Assembly (NCBI GenBank): GCA_039819065.1
Contig: JBCBSS010000035.1
Coordinates: forward strand, 1 to 53,929
Length of the DNA stretch: 53,929 bases
Source of the DNA: JBCBSS01 sp039819065
Lineage (GTDB): Bacteria > Bacteroidota > Bacteroidia > Cytophagales > Cyclobacteriaceae
Reading direction: 5' to 3'
This document shows, one piece after another, positions 46,089 to 53,929 of this stretch; position 1 is the first letter of the stretch; each line of letters starts with the position of its first letter. Made by a program: the position numbers and the translations under genes. The notes under the pieces are model-generated. The model was not told the origin of the DNA and searched no databases. It was given only the letters and a program-made list of their open reading frames with translations.

Positions 46089-47093
46089 ATGAAAGTATTG
46101 GTCATCAGGTTTTCTTCCATTGGCGATATTGTACTCACCACTCCCGTATTACGCGCTTTGAAAATACAGTTGGACGCTGAAGTACATTATTGTACCAAAA
46201 TACAGTTCAAAAGTATCATAGAACAAAATCCTTTTCTCGATAAGAAATTCTACCTTGAAGAAAGCTTGGGAGAATTAATAACCAAACTCCGGGAAGAGCA
46301 ATATGATTATATCGTAGACCTTCACAACAACCTTAGGACGCGCATCATCAAATTGAGATTAGGAGTGAAATCCTATCGGTTTGAAAAGTTGAATTGGGAG
46401 AAGTGGCTGATCACCAATACCAAGATCAATAGATTACCTAATGTGCACATTGTTGATCGCTACATGGAGACGATCAAACCGCTTGGCGCAAAGAAGGATC
46501 AACAGGGACTGGATTACTTTATTCCTCAAAACGATGAAGTGCCTTCGGATTGGCTACCTGAAACTCATAGGAAGGAATACGTAGCCTTCGCCATTGGTGG
46601 ACAGCATAATACTAAAAAATTGCCCGTCAAGCGAATGATAGAATTATGCGATAAGATCAATAAGCCTATTATTCTATTAGGGGGCAAAGAGGACGAAGAG
46701 GTAGGCGAGCAAATCCATACTTTCTTTAAGCGCAGTGAGCAGTCAGCCCCTATGGAGGAAGGGTTACGCGATATGAATAAAAAAACTATCATCTTCAATG
46801 CTTGCGGTAAATTCAACTTGAACCAATCGGCGTCCATTGTTAAAAAAGCGAGATACGTATTCACGCATGATACTGGTTTAATGCACATCGCGGCCGCTTT
46901 TAAAAAAGAAGTGTTTTCTATTTGGGGGAATACCATTCCTTTGTTCGGTATGTATCCCTATAAAACCAAGTTCACCATTCTTGAAAACAACAAGGTGAAC
47001 TGCAGACCTTGCTCTAAAATCGGATACAACCAATGTCCGAAGGGGCACTTCGATTGCATGAACAAAATTGTCTTCGATTTTTATCTTCCTTAA
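46089..47093 (+). CDS. Glycosyltransferase family 9 (heptosyltransferase-like)
   Basis: GT-B fold enzyme that adds heptose or another sugar to lipid A core or surface glycan, peripheral at the inner membrane. Length 334. N-terminal RFSSIGDIVLTTPVLRAL is the classic GT9 start with the catalytic Asp; C-terminal FTHDTGLMHIAAAF holds the nucleotide-sugar binding signature. It starts 4 bp after the PolX-like gene. The acceptor is unknown. Confidence 0.92.
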   Translation: MKVLVIRFSSIGDIVLTTPVLRALKIQLDAEVHYCTKIQFKSIIEQNPFLDKKFYLEESLGELITKLREEQYDYIVDLHNNLRTRIIKLRLGVKSYRFEKLNWEKWLITNTKINRLPNVHIVDRYMETIKPLGAKKDQQGLDYFIPQNDEVPSDWLPETHRKEYVAFAIGGQHNTKKLPVKRMIELCDKINKPIILLGGKEDEEVGEQIHTFFKRSEQSAPMEEGLRDMNKKTIIFNACGKFNLNQSASIVKKARYVFTHDTGLMHIAAAFKKEVFSIWGNTIPLFGMYPYKTKFTILENNKVNCRPCSKIGYNQCPKGHFDCMNKIVFDFYLP

Positions 47094-47305
47094 AAAGAGG
47101 GAACCAATTTTGCTTTAAAAGAATTTAATCTTTATTCTTGTAGCCTCAAATGAACACGGCTTCTTTACATATCGCACTTAACCCAGCAACTCCAAGGTGC
47201 AGGAGGCCAAGGCCCTCTCTGGGCTAATATATTCTATAGTTACCTACGTGGTAGCTCTCTTCGATAAACTTTCTTTCTTAAAATCAATCCAAGTGTAAAC
47301 AGACG

Positions 47306-47319
47306 CTTAACGCGTTAAG
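47306..47319. promoter_or_regulatory. 14-bp palindrome upstream of the arginine operon
   Basis: CTTAACGCGTTAAG is a perfect palindrome 24 bp before the GNAT start, well placed for an operator. It does not match the Escherichia ARG box. The 249-bp gap 47094-47342 otherwise holds only a short hairpin (GAGGCC-AA-GGCCCTC near 47200) and no gene. Confidence 0.4.
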
Positions 47320-47342
47320 AAAAAGTTTAAAACTTATCAAAA

Positions 47343-47981
47343 ATGGATTTTTCCATAATTATTGCTGGTGAAGAACACCTAGGCTATGCAGACGGGGTCT
47401 GTAAGCTAATAGAAGAGGCGGCCAGGGCCAGGGGCACGGGAATAGCCAAGCGCGAACCTGACTATATCAAGTCAAAAATGCGCAATGGTCAGGCTGTCAT
47501 CGCACTTCATGAAAAAGAAATAGCTGGTTTCTGTTATATAGAAACATGGCAAGATAAAAAGTACGTAGCGAATTCAGGATTGATCGTAAATCCGAAATTC
47601 CGCAATCAGGGGCTGGCCAAAAAAATCAAGCAAAAAGCCTTCGAACTTTCTTTAGACAAATTCCCGGGCACCAAACTATTCGGTATCACTACAAGCTTAG
47701 CAGTGATGCGCATCAATTCGGAATTGGGTTATAAGCCTGTTACTTTCTCGGAGCTCACTAAAGACGAATCCTTCTGGAAAGGCTGCCAAAGCTGTCCCAA
47801 CTTCGATATTCTAGAACGCAATGAAAGAAAGAATTGTCTTTGTACGGGGATGCTGTTTGACCCGGCCAAAGATGAGCCGCCGCTCAAAAACGGCAAGAAG
47901 AAAAGAATCCTCGAAAAGTATCACCGGTGGGTGCGCCTGAAACAAATCTCCTTTTTACAAAAATTCAAAAAAACGAAATGA
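47343..47981 (+). CDS. GNAT family N-acetyltransferase heading the arginine operon
   Basis: GNAT acyltransferase of 212 residues. The acyl-CoA loop is RNQGLA at 87-92 within VNPKFRNQGLAKKIK. The C-terminal third carries Cys148-x2-Cys151 and Cys165-x-Cys167, an unusual possible metal site. Position at the head of the arg operon, overlapping argG by 4 bp (ATGA), makes it the candidate first enzyme, glutamate N-acetyl- or N-succinyltransferase, because no argA or argJ appears in the cluster. That role is inferred from context. Confidence 0.85.
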   Translation: MDFSIIIAGEEHLGYADGVCKLIEEAARARGTGIAKREPDYIKSKMRNGQAVIALHEKEIAGFCYIETWQDKKYVANSGLIVNPKFRNQGLAKKIKQKAFELSLDKFPGTKLFGITTSLAVMRINSELGYKPVTFSELTKDESFWKGCQSCPNFDILERNERKNCLCTGMLFDPAKDEPPLKNGKKKRILEKYHRWVRLKQISFLQKFKKTK

Positions 47982-49174
47982 CGAATAATAAAGTAGTCTT
48001 AGCCTTCAGTGGAGGTTTGGACACCTCATATTGTGCCATTCACCTTGCCAAGGATAAGGGCTTGGATGTATACACAGCCATTGTTAATACAGGAGGTTTC
48101 TCTCCGCAAGAATTAGAAGAAATTGCTCAAAAAGCCAAAGATCTCGGCATCAATAACCATGTAACGCTGGACGAGACCGACAACTTCTACCAGCAATGTC
48201 TGCGCTATCTGATTTTTGGTAATGTGCTCAAGAATAACACTTACCCACTTTCAGTAAGTGCCGAGCGGGTTTTTCAGGCCATGGCTATCGTTAACTACGC
48301 CAAGGAAGTTGGAGCAGCTTATATTGCACATGGTAGTACCGGTGCAGGAAACGATCAAGTGAGATTCGATCTTTTATTCCAAATTCTTGCCCCTGAAATA
48401 AAAATCATCACACCCATCAGAGACCAGAAGCTGTCTCGACAGGAAGAAATCGACTTCCTCATCGCCAACGGCATAGAGCAGGAATGGGCCAAAGCCAAAT
48501 ATTCTATCAATAAAGGCCTTTGGGGTACCTCGGTAGGAGGTGCGGAAACGCTCACCTCGCACCAGACCTTGCCGGAAGAAGCTTATCCGAGCCAGCTCCA
48601 ACAAGAGCAACTACAAGAGGTAAAGCTCGTTTTCGAAGCAGGCGAGTTAAAAGGCATTAACGATGAAAAATTTGATAGCCCGGTAGACGCGATCACCAAA
48701 CTGGAAAGCATCGCTTCCAAATATGCTATTGGTCGAGATATCCATGTCGGAGACACGATCATCGGTATTAAAGGGCGCGTAGGTTTCGAAGCCGCCGCTC
48801 CTTTGATCATCATCAAAGCACACCATACACTTGAAAAGCATGTATTGACCAAGTGGCAACTCCATTGGAAAGAGCAGTTGGCTAATTGGTACGGCATGTT
48901 GCTCCACGAAGGGCAATATCTTGACCCGGTGATGCGAAACATTGAGAAATTCCTGGAAGACACACAAAGCAATGTGAGTGGTGAAGTATTTGTCAAGCTG
49001 CTACCCTACCGCTTCGAGATCATTGGTATCAGTTCCGAATATGACCTCATGTCTTCCAAATTCGGCCAATATGGAGAAATGAACAAGGCATGGTCTGGCG
49101 AGGATGTCAAAGGATTCACCAAGATCATTGCCAACCAAACGAAAATTCATCATTTGATCAATAAAGATAACTAG
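47978..49174 (+). CDS. argG: Argininosuccinate synthase
   Basis: Joins citrulline and aspartate using ATP to make argininosuccinate, cytosolic. From the ATG at 47978 the product has 398 residues; the frame is open upstream but the family begins at VVLAFSGGLDTSY, the PP-loop. Further signatures: AHGSTGAGNDQVRFD and EWAKAKYSINKGLWG. It overlaps the GNAT gene by 4 bp and is followed by argC after 1 bp. Confidence 0.97.
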   Translation: MTNNKVVLAFSGGLDTSYCAIHLAKDKGLDVYTAIVNTGGFSPQELEEIAQKAKDLGINNHVTLDETDNFYQQCLRYLIFGNVLKNNTYPLSVSAERVFQAMAIVNYAKEVGAAYIAHGSTGAGNDQVRFDLLFQILAPEIKIITPIRDQKLSRQEEIDFLIANGIEQEWAKAKYSINKGLWGTSVGGAETLTSHQTLPEEAYPSQLQQEQLQEVKLVFEAGELKGINDEKFDSPVDAITKLESIASKYAIGRDIHVGDTIIGIKGRVGFEAAAPLIIIKAHHTLEKHVLTKWQLHWKEQLANWYGMLLHEGQYLDPVMRNIEKFLEDTQSNVSGEVFVKLLPYRFEIIGISSEYDLMSSKFGQYGEMNKAWSGEDVKGFTKIIANQTKIHHLINKDN

Positions 49175-49175
49175 C

Positions 49176-50147
49176 ATGGCAAGCGTTAAAGCAGGGATAG
49201 TAGGAGGAGCAGGTTATACAGCCGGTGAGTTATTGCGCATACTGATTCACCACCCATCGGTAGAAGTGGGCTTTGTACATAGCAATAGCAATGCGGATAA
49301 GCCCATTCACGCTATTCACACCGACCTCATCGGAGAAACAGACGTCATTTTTACAGGAGAGATCAGCACAGATATAGATGTATTATTCTTGTGTTCCGGA
49401 CATGGTCAATCCAAAGCGTTTTTGGCAGAGCATGACATTCCTGATCATATCAAGATCATTGACCTTAGCCATGATTTCCGGTTGAAAGATGATTCGCATT
49501 CATTCGTATACGGGCTTCCGGAATTGCAGAAAGCAGCCATACAGCAGGCAAAACACATTGCTAACCCTGGCTGCTTTGCTACTTGTATTCAACTGGCACT
49601 GCTACCCTTGGCTAAGCATGGCCTTCTAAAAGAGGATGTCCATATCAATGCCATCACAGGTTCAACTGGGGCCGGTCAAAAGCCTACCAATTTCACTCAT
49701 TTCAGCTGGCGGAATAATAACGTATCTATCTATAAAGCCTTCAAACATCAGCATTTGGCAGAAATCGGGCAGAGTATCACGAGTCTGCAGGATGATTTTT
49801 CGGCTGATTTGAACTTTATTCCTGTACGAGGTGACTTTACTCGCGGTATTCTGGCATCGGTCTATACCAAAATTGATCACGATCTGAATGAAATGGAGGA
49901 TATCTATGACCAATATTACAGCGAGTCTCCATTTGTATTTAGAACAGGTGAAAATCCGAGTCTAAAGCAGGTGGTTAACACCAATAAGGGGTTGGTCTAT
50001 CTGGAAAAGCATGATGATAAATTGCTCATTGTGAGCATGATCGATAATCTCCTGAAAGGCGCCTCTGGACAAGCGGTACAAAATATGAATTTGATATTCG
50101 GCCTGGACGAAAGAACTGGGCTACAGCTCAAAGGATCGGCTTTCTAA
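49176..50147 (+). CDS. argC: N-acetyl(succinyl)-gamma-glutamyl-phosphate reductase
   Basis: NADPH-dependent reduction of the acylated gamma-glutamyl phosphate to the semialdehyde. Length 323. Dinucleotide-binding GIVGGAGYTAGEL at the N-terminus; catalytic Cys133 in ANPGCFAT; SGHGQSK and DLSHDFRL also match ArgC. Spacing 1 bp after argG and 11 bp before proC. Confidence 0.96.
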   Translation: MASVKAGIVGGAGYTAGELLRILIHHPSVEVGFVHSNSNADKPIHAIHTDLIGETDVIFTGEISTDIDVLFLCSGHGQSKAFLAEHDIPDHIKIIDLSHDFRLKDDSHSFVYGLPELQKAAIQQAKHIANPGCFATCIQLALLPLAKHGLLKEDVHINAITGSTGAGQKPTNFTHFSWRNNNVSIYKAFKHQHLAEIGQSITSLQDDFSADLNFIPVRGDFTRGILASVYTKIDHDLNEMEDIYDQYYSESPFVFRTGENPSLKQVVNTNKGLVYLEKHDDKLLIVSMIDNLLKGASGQAVQNMNLIFGLDERTGLQLKGSAF

Positions 50148-50158
50148 ACGATACTACT

Positions 50159-50962
50159 ATGAAACAGAAAATCACAATACTAGGTGGAGGGAATCTTGGC
50201 GGCGCCATAGCGCTGGGACTGGTGAATAAAGGTCTATATACCCCTGCAGATATCACAGTTACGCGCCGTAGTATAGATCACTTGAAATCCTTCAGAGACC
50301 AGGGCTTCAATATTTCTTCTGATAATGTGATGAGCGTATCAGAAAGTGAGGTAATTCTACTCTGTGTTCAGCCCAAGCAAGTGCAAAACGTACTAGAAGA
50401 AATCGGCTCATTCCTGAATGCGGACAAGCACATCCTGGTATCCACAGTAACAGGTGTGAAAACCGGTGAAATTTCGGCAACCCTTCCTGATGATTCGGTT
50501 CCGGTGGTACGTGCCATGCCCAATACTGCCATTGCCATAGGCCAATCGATGACTTGTATTTGCACCGAAAACGCTGGTAATGAGGTATTGGAATTAGTGA
50601 AATCATTGTTTGCCGCCTTAGGCAAATCATTGGTGATTGAAGAAAGGCTGATGCAAGCGGCTACTGTTTTGGGTGCTAGTGGCATTGCCTTCTTTCTCAG
50701 GTATATCAGGGCAGCTACTCAAGGTGGGATTCAAATGGGGTTCGATGCCGAAGATGCACAGTTCATCGCTATGCAAACTGCCATAGGGGCTAGCTCATTG
50801 GTTCAGGAAACAGAACATCACCCGGAGTCAGAAATCGACAGGGTAACCACTCCTCAGGGCTGCACAATAGAAGGTCTTAACGAAATGGAACACCAGGGTT
50901 TGAGCTCTGCCGTAATAAAGGGGCTTTTGGCCTCATTCCACAAAATTAATAGCATTAAATAA
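50159..50962 (+). CDS. proC: Pyrroline-5-carboxylate reductase
   Basis: Reduces pyrroline-5-carboxylate to proline with NAD(P)H. Length 267. N-terminal GGGNLGGAIALGL binds the cofactor; RAMPNTAIAIG and the C-terminal TTPQGCTIEGLNEMEHQGL are the ProC signature. Its place inside the arginine operon couples proline and arginine synthesis, which share glutamate-derived semialdehyde chemistry. Confidence 0.96.
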   Translation: MKQKITILGGGNLGGAIALGLVNKGLYTPADITVTRRSIDHLKSFRDQGFNISSDNVMSVSESEVILLCVQPKQVQNVLEEIGSFLNADKHILVSTVTGVKTGEISATLPDDSVPVVRAMPNTAIAIGQSMTCICTENAGNEVLELVKSLFAALGKSLVIEERLMQAATVLGASGIAFFLRYIRAATQGGIQMGFDAEDAQFIAMQTAIGASSLVQETEHHPESEIDRVTTPQGCTIEGLNEMEHQGLSSAVIKGLLASFHKINSIK

Positions 50963-50965
50963 TAC

Positions 50966-52090
50966 ATGGATATATTTCCGGTGTACCCTTTATTCGATAT
51001 TGAACTGACCAAGGGTGAGGGTTCTTGGCTATGGGATAACAAGGGTGAAAAGTACTTAGATTTTTACGGTGGTCATGCCGTTATTTCGGTTGGGCACAGT
51101 CACCCACATTACGTCGAGCGCATCAAAGGGCAGCTCGATCAACTCGGTTTCTTTTCTAATTCGGTGAAGATTCCTTTGCAGGATCAACTGGCAGAAAAAC
51201 TAGGCCAAATCTCTGGCCTTACCGATTACTCCTTATTTCTCTGTAACTCAGGTGCAGAGGCCAACGAAAATGCGTTCAAGCTGGCTTCTTTCCACAATGG
51301 ACGAAAGAAGATCATAAGTTTCAAAAATGCCTTTCATGGTAGAACGTCTCTAGCGGTAGCGACCACTGATAGTCAAAAAATCAAAGCGGCCGTCAATCCT
51401 GATGAACATGTCATCTTCCTGGAATTGGGTGATACAGAAGGGGTAGAAAAACAGCTCAAGAAAGGAGATGTATCAGCAGTGATCATCGAAGGCATACAGG
51501 GAATCGGAGGCATCTACATTCCGGATGATGACTTTGTAAGAACATTACGAGCCTTATGTGATAAATACGAAGTAGTGCTCATTCTTGATGAAATTCAATC
51601 AGGTTATGGTCGCAGTGGAGAATTCTTTGCCTTTCAATACACCGATATCGAGCCAGATATTATCACTATCGCCAAGGGAATGGGCAATGGCTTCCCGGTC
51701 GGTGGTGTACTGATACACCCTAAATTCGAAGCATGGTACGGTATGTTAGGCACCACTTTCGGTGGTAATCATCTGGCCTGTAGCGCTGCGCTGGCCGTAT
51801 TGGAGGTGATTGAGCAAGAAAGTCTGGTGAGCAACAGCAAAAAAATGGGGCAATATATCATGGAAGCACTTTCAGAAGTTTCTTCTATTGTTTCGCTCAG
51901 AGGGCGTGGCCTAATGATCGGCATCGAATTGGAAGAGCCGGTCAAAAGCCTAAGAACCAAGCTGCTGCAAGAAAATAAAGTTTTCACCGGTGCCGCCTCT
52001 AACCCTAATACAATACGCCTTCTACCTCCACTTAATATCAAACGGGATCAAGTGGATTATTTTCTAGACTCATTTAAAACAGCAATATAA
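50966..52090 (+). CDS. argD: Acetyl(succinyl)ornithine aminotransferase
   Basis: PLP-dependent class III aminotransferase converting the acylated semialdehyde to acyl-ornithine. Length 374. PLP Lys237 in IAKGMGNGFPVG, Asp208 in ILDEIQSGYGRSG, and SGAEANENAFKLA for phosphate binding. Starts 3 bp after proC. Confidence 0.95.
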   Translation: MDIFPVYPLFDIELTKGEGSWLWDNKGEKYLDFYGGHAVISVGHSHPHYVERIKGQLDQLGFFSNSVKIPLQDQLAEKLGQISGLTDYSLFLCNSGAEANENAFKLASFHNGRKKIISFKNAFHGRTSLAVATTDSQKIKAAVNPDEHVIFLELGDTEGVEKQLKKGDVSAVIIEGIQGIGGIYIPDDDFVRTLRALCDKYEVVLILDEIQSGYGRSGEFFAFQYTDIEPDIITIAKGMGNGFPVGGVLIHPKFEAWYGMLGTTFGGNHLACSAALAVLEVIEQESLVSNSKKMGQYIMEALSEVSSIVSLRGRGLMIGIELEEPVKSLRTKLLQENKVFTGAASNPNTIRLLPPLNIKRDQVDYFLDSFKTAI

Positions 52091-52092
52091 AA

Positions 52093-53043
52093 ATGGATAA
52101 TTTCATCTCAGTTGAAGACGCGGGAGACCCGGAGCAGTTGGTCAAAGAAGCACTGGAGATTAAAAAGCAAAAATTCAATTATAAACACCTCGGACAGAAT
52201 AAGTCTATCTGTCTTATTTTCCTCAACCCAAGTTTAAGGACAAGATTAAGCACCCAGAAGGCAGCGATGAACCTGGGCATGGACGTCGTCACTATGGACA
52301 TCGGTAAGGAGGGTTGGCAATTGGAATTCGAAGATGGCGTAGTGATGAGTGGCGATCGCTCTGAGCACATCAAAGAAGCAGCAGCAGTGATTGGAAGCTA
52401 TTTCGATATCATTGGTATTCGTTCTTTTCCAGGGCTTGAGAACCGGGAAGATGACTACTCGGAAAAGGTGATCAGTCAGTTCGCCAAGTACAGCGGTGTA
52501 CCTGTAGTCAATTTGGAATCATCCACTTTGCACCCTTTACAATCATTAACAGACCTGATTACATTAAGGGAACATAGTCAAATAGCCAAACCTAAAGTGG
52601 TACTGACATGGGCACCGCATCCAAGAACACTGCCTCAGGCAGTTCCGAATTCGTTCGCTCAATGGATGAATCAGGCCGATATAGACTTGTTTATCACACA
52701 CCCTCAGGGGTATGAACTAGATGAGCGTTTCTCTGGGAATGCCAAAATCACTCACAATCAGCATGAGGCGTTTGAAGGGGCTGATTTCATTTACGCCAAG
52801 AACTGGTCTTCATACCAGCAATACGGACAACGGTTGGATATCAGTGAGGATTGGATGGTGAGTGCCGAGAAAATGGCATTGACCAACAGCGCCAAATTCA
52901 TGCATTGTCTTCCCGTAAGGCGAAATGTCGTCGTAGGTGACGCCGTAATCGACAGCCCTGATTCATTGGTGATACCACAAGCAGCTAATCGTGAAATTGC
53001 CGCTCAGGTTGTATTGAAGAAGATATTGGAAAATATGAACTAA
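52093..53043 (+). CDS. argF': N-acylornithine carbamoyltransferase (acetyl- or succinylornithine type)
   Basis: Transfers carbamoyl phosphate to an N-acylated ornithine, giving N-acyl-citrulline, in Bacteroidota arginine synthesis. Length 316. Phosphate loop SLRTR at 47-51; MDIGKEGWQLE (68-78), WAPHPRTLPQAVPNSF and FMHCLPVRR are typical of this branch rather than plain ornithine carbamoyltransferase. The specificity position is Ser90 (SGDRSEH). From memory, succinylornithine enzymes such as that of Bacteroides fragilis have Pro there, and acetylornithine enzymes have Glu; a small residue therefore points towards succinylornithine. Confidence 0.92.
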   Translation: MDNFISVEDAGDPEQLVKEALEIKKQKFNYKHLGQNKSICLIFLNPSLRTRLSTQKAAMNLGMDVVTMDIGKEGWQLEFEDGVVMSGDRSEHIKEAAAVIGSYFDIIGIRSFPGLENREDDYSEKVISQFAKYSGVPVVNLESSTLHPLQSLTDLITLREHSQIAKPKVVLTWAPHPRTLPQAVPNSFAQWMNQADIDLFITHPQGYELDERFSGNAKITHNQHEAFEGADFIYAKNWSSYQQYGQRLDISEDWMVSAEKMALTNSAKFMHCLPVRRNVVVGDAVIDSPDSLVIPQAANREIAAQVVLKKILENMN

Positions 53044-53045
53044 TA

Positions 53046-53831
53046 ATGGAAACACTAAGGATATTCAAAGTCGGGGGAAAGGTCATTGATGATAAAGAGT
53101 CAATGCAAAACTTCCTGTCTGACTTTGCTGCCGTTCCGGGATTCAAAATACTGGTTCATGGTGGAGGGAAAATCGCTTCCGACATGATGACCAGCATGGG
53201 TATTGAACCAAAAATGATCGATGGCCGACGCGTAACTGATGAAGCCAGTCTTGAAGTAGTTACCATGGTATACGGCGGTTTGGTCAATAAAAATATCGTA
53301 AGTGTTTTGCAATCACACAGTTGCAATGCATTAGGCTTGACCGGAGCCGACCTCGACGTCATTACGGCGAACAAAAGACCGGCGAAGCCCTTGGATTTTG
53401 GCTTTGCCGGAGATATTATTGAGGTCAATAGCATTACCTTGCAAAAACTCATTCATGAAGATATTGTTCCTGTGATGGCTCCTATTACCCATGATCGTAA
53501 TGGGCAACTGCTCAATACCAATGCAGATACGATTGCTTCTTCAGTCGCAAGGGCTTTAAGTACTTACTTTAAGGTCGAACTGGTTTATTGCTTTGAACTA
53601 GATGGTGTTCTTGATAAGGAGAGACAAGTAATCGATCAATTGGATGAGGAGAAATATGAGTTCCTAAAAAGTGGCGATGATCCGGTTATTTCAGACGGTA
53701 TGATACCGAAACTGGATAATGCTTTCGATTCTTTGAAAGAAGGTGTGGAACGCGTTATGATCTGTCATTTTAAGTCCATCAACAAAATTGCTACACCGTC
53801 ATTCGGTGGAACAGTAATATGCCTGAATTAG
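53046..53831 (+). CDS. argB: Acetyl(succinyl)glutamate kinase
   Basis: Phosphorylates the gamma-carboxyl of N-acyl-glutamate. Amino-acid kinase fold, 261 residues. ATP loop VHGGGKIASD (37-46), DGRRVTDEASLEVV, TANKRPAKPLDFGFAGDI and the C-terminal DGMIPKLDNAFDSLKEGV. It begins 2 bp after argF' and overlaps the downstream argE start by 13 bp. Confidence 0.96.
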   Translation: METLRIFKVGGKVIDDKESMQNFLSDFAAVPGFKILVHGGGKIASDMMTSMGIEPKMIDGRRVTDEASLEVVTMVYGGLVNKNIVSVLQSHSCNALGLTGADLDVITANKRPAKPLDFGFAGDIIEVNSITLQKLIHEDIVPVMAPITHDRNGQLLNTNADTIASSVARALSTYFKVELVYCFELDGVLDKERQVIDQLDEEKYEFLKSGDDPVISDGMIPKLDNAFDSLKEGVERVMICHFKSINKIATPSFGGTVICLN

Positions 53832-53929
53832 CTGACAATCTTAAGCAACTGACTCAGCGGTCTCACTTTCTTCCCGACTGAACGACGGTATTCGTATCAG
53901 TTCTTCTAGTAAAAAGACAGCACGCTGAG
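53819..53929 (+). CDS. argE: N-terminal fragment of an M20 deacylase (argE-like), partly inverted at the window end
   Basis: ATG at 53819 gives MPELADNLKQLTQ, then the frame meets a stop at 53879. Re-inverting 53853-53929 between its 7-bp inverted repeats gives an open frame continuing TQRAVFLLEELIRIPSFSR and EESETAE, the standard N-terminus of M20 peptidases such as ArgE/acyl-ornithine deacylase, the next expected enzyme of this operon. The gene is therefore cut off and locally flipped at the window end. The product would remove the acyl group from acyl-ornithine or acyl-citrulline. Confidence 0.7.
53853..53929. repeat. 77-bp segment flanked by 7-bp inverted repeats (inverted relative to argE)
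   Basis: CTCAGCG (53853-53859) and CGCTGAG (53923-53929) are exact inverted repeats. The 63 bp between them encode M20-peptidase residues only on the opposite strand to the start codon. The second repeat is the very last sequence of the window. Confidence 0.7.

Overview
The window looks like a chromosomal segment (or contig) of a free-living, probably aerobic and marine-type member of the Bacteroidota, most likely order Cytophagales. Evidence: two SusC/SusD outer-membrane uptake clusters, a secreted peptidase with a type IX secretion (T9SS) C-terminal sorting domain, many CarboxypepD_reg-like domains, lipoproteins with acidic residues just after the lipobox Cys, weak or absent Shine-Dalgarno sequences, and an arginine cluster built around the Bacteroidota-type acetyl/succinyl-ornithine carbamoyltransferase. 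I see no rRNA, tRNA, CRISPR array, transposase or phage gene.

Layout. 1-16.2 kb (minus strand): an S8 subtilase-like secreted protein, then two outer-membrane uptake operons, each ordered susC - susD - Calx-beta lipoprotein, separated by a small unknown secreted protein. The two susC genes share a leader that is conserved in register, and each has two G-run motifs upstream. 16.5-23.3 kb (minus): a PorE-like OmpA protein, queE-folD-lepA, a methyltransferase and a TerB-like protein. 23.5-33.3 kb (mixed strands): acpH-like gene, a nested inverted-repeat element, a Kazal lipoprotein, a large BNR/sortilin-like secreted protein, a PH-like membrane protein, the fluoride channel crcB, an M42 aminopeptidase, a membrane class III cyclase, an ARPP-1-like protein and a pentapeptide-repeat protein. 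33.3-33.9 kb: a non-coding block with a duplicated 80-bp repeat. 33.9-38.3 kb: cystathionine beta-synthase-like gene, a CarboxypepD_reg protein, and pyrR-pyrB. 38.5-43.8 kb: a broken small gene and a tiny Gly/Ser/Asp-rich ORF facing each other across a shared hairpin, then three tandem paralogues of an unrecognised secreted family, and an EVE-domain gene. 44.4-47.1 kb: a PolX-like protein with a lost polymerase site and a family 9 glycosyltransferase.

47.3-53.9 kb (plus): one tight arginine operon: GNAT acetyltransferase, argG, argC, proC, argD, argF', argB and the start of argE. Together these cover most of the route from glutamate to argininosuccinate. Ser90 in the carbamoyltransferase hints at succinylated intermediates.

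The most unusual observation is at the extreme right end. The first codons of argE read normally, but the last 77 bases are inverted between 7-bp inverted repeats, and re-inverting them restores a perfect M20-peptidase N-terminus. This is either an invertible switch or an assembly/amplification artefact at a contig edge. Other leads are the three-paralogue locus, the in-frame stop in the small gene beside it, the shared susC leader and the polymerase-dead PolX.
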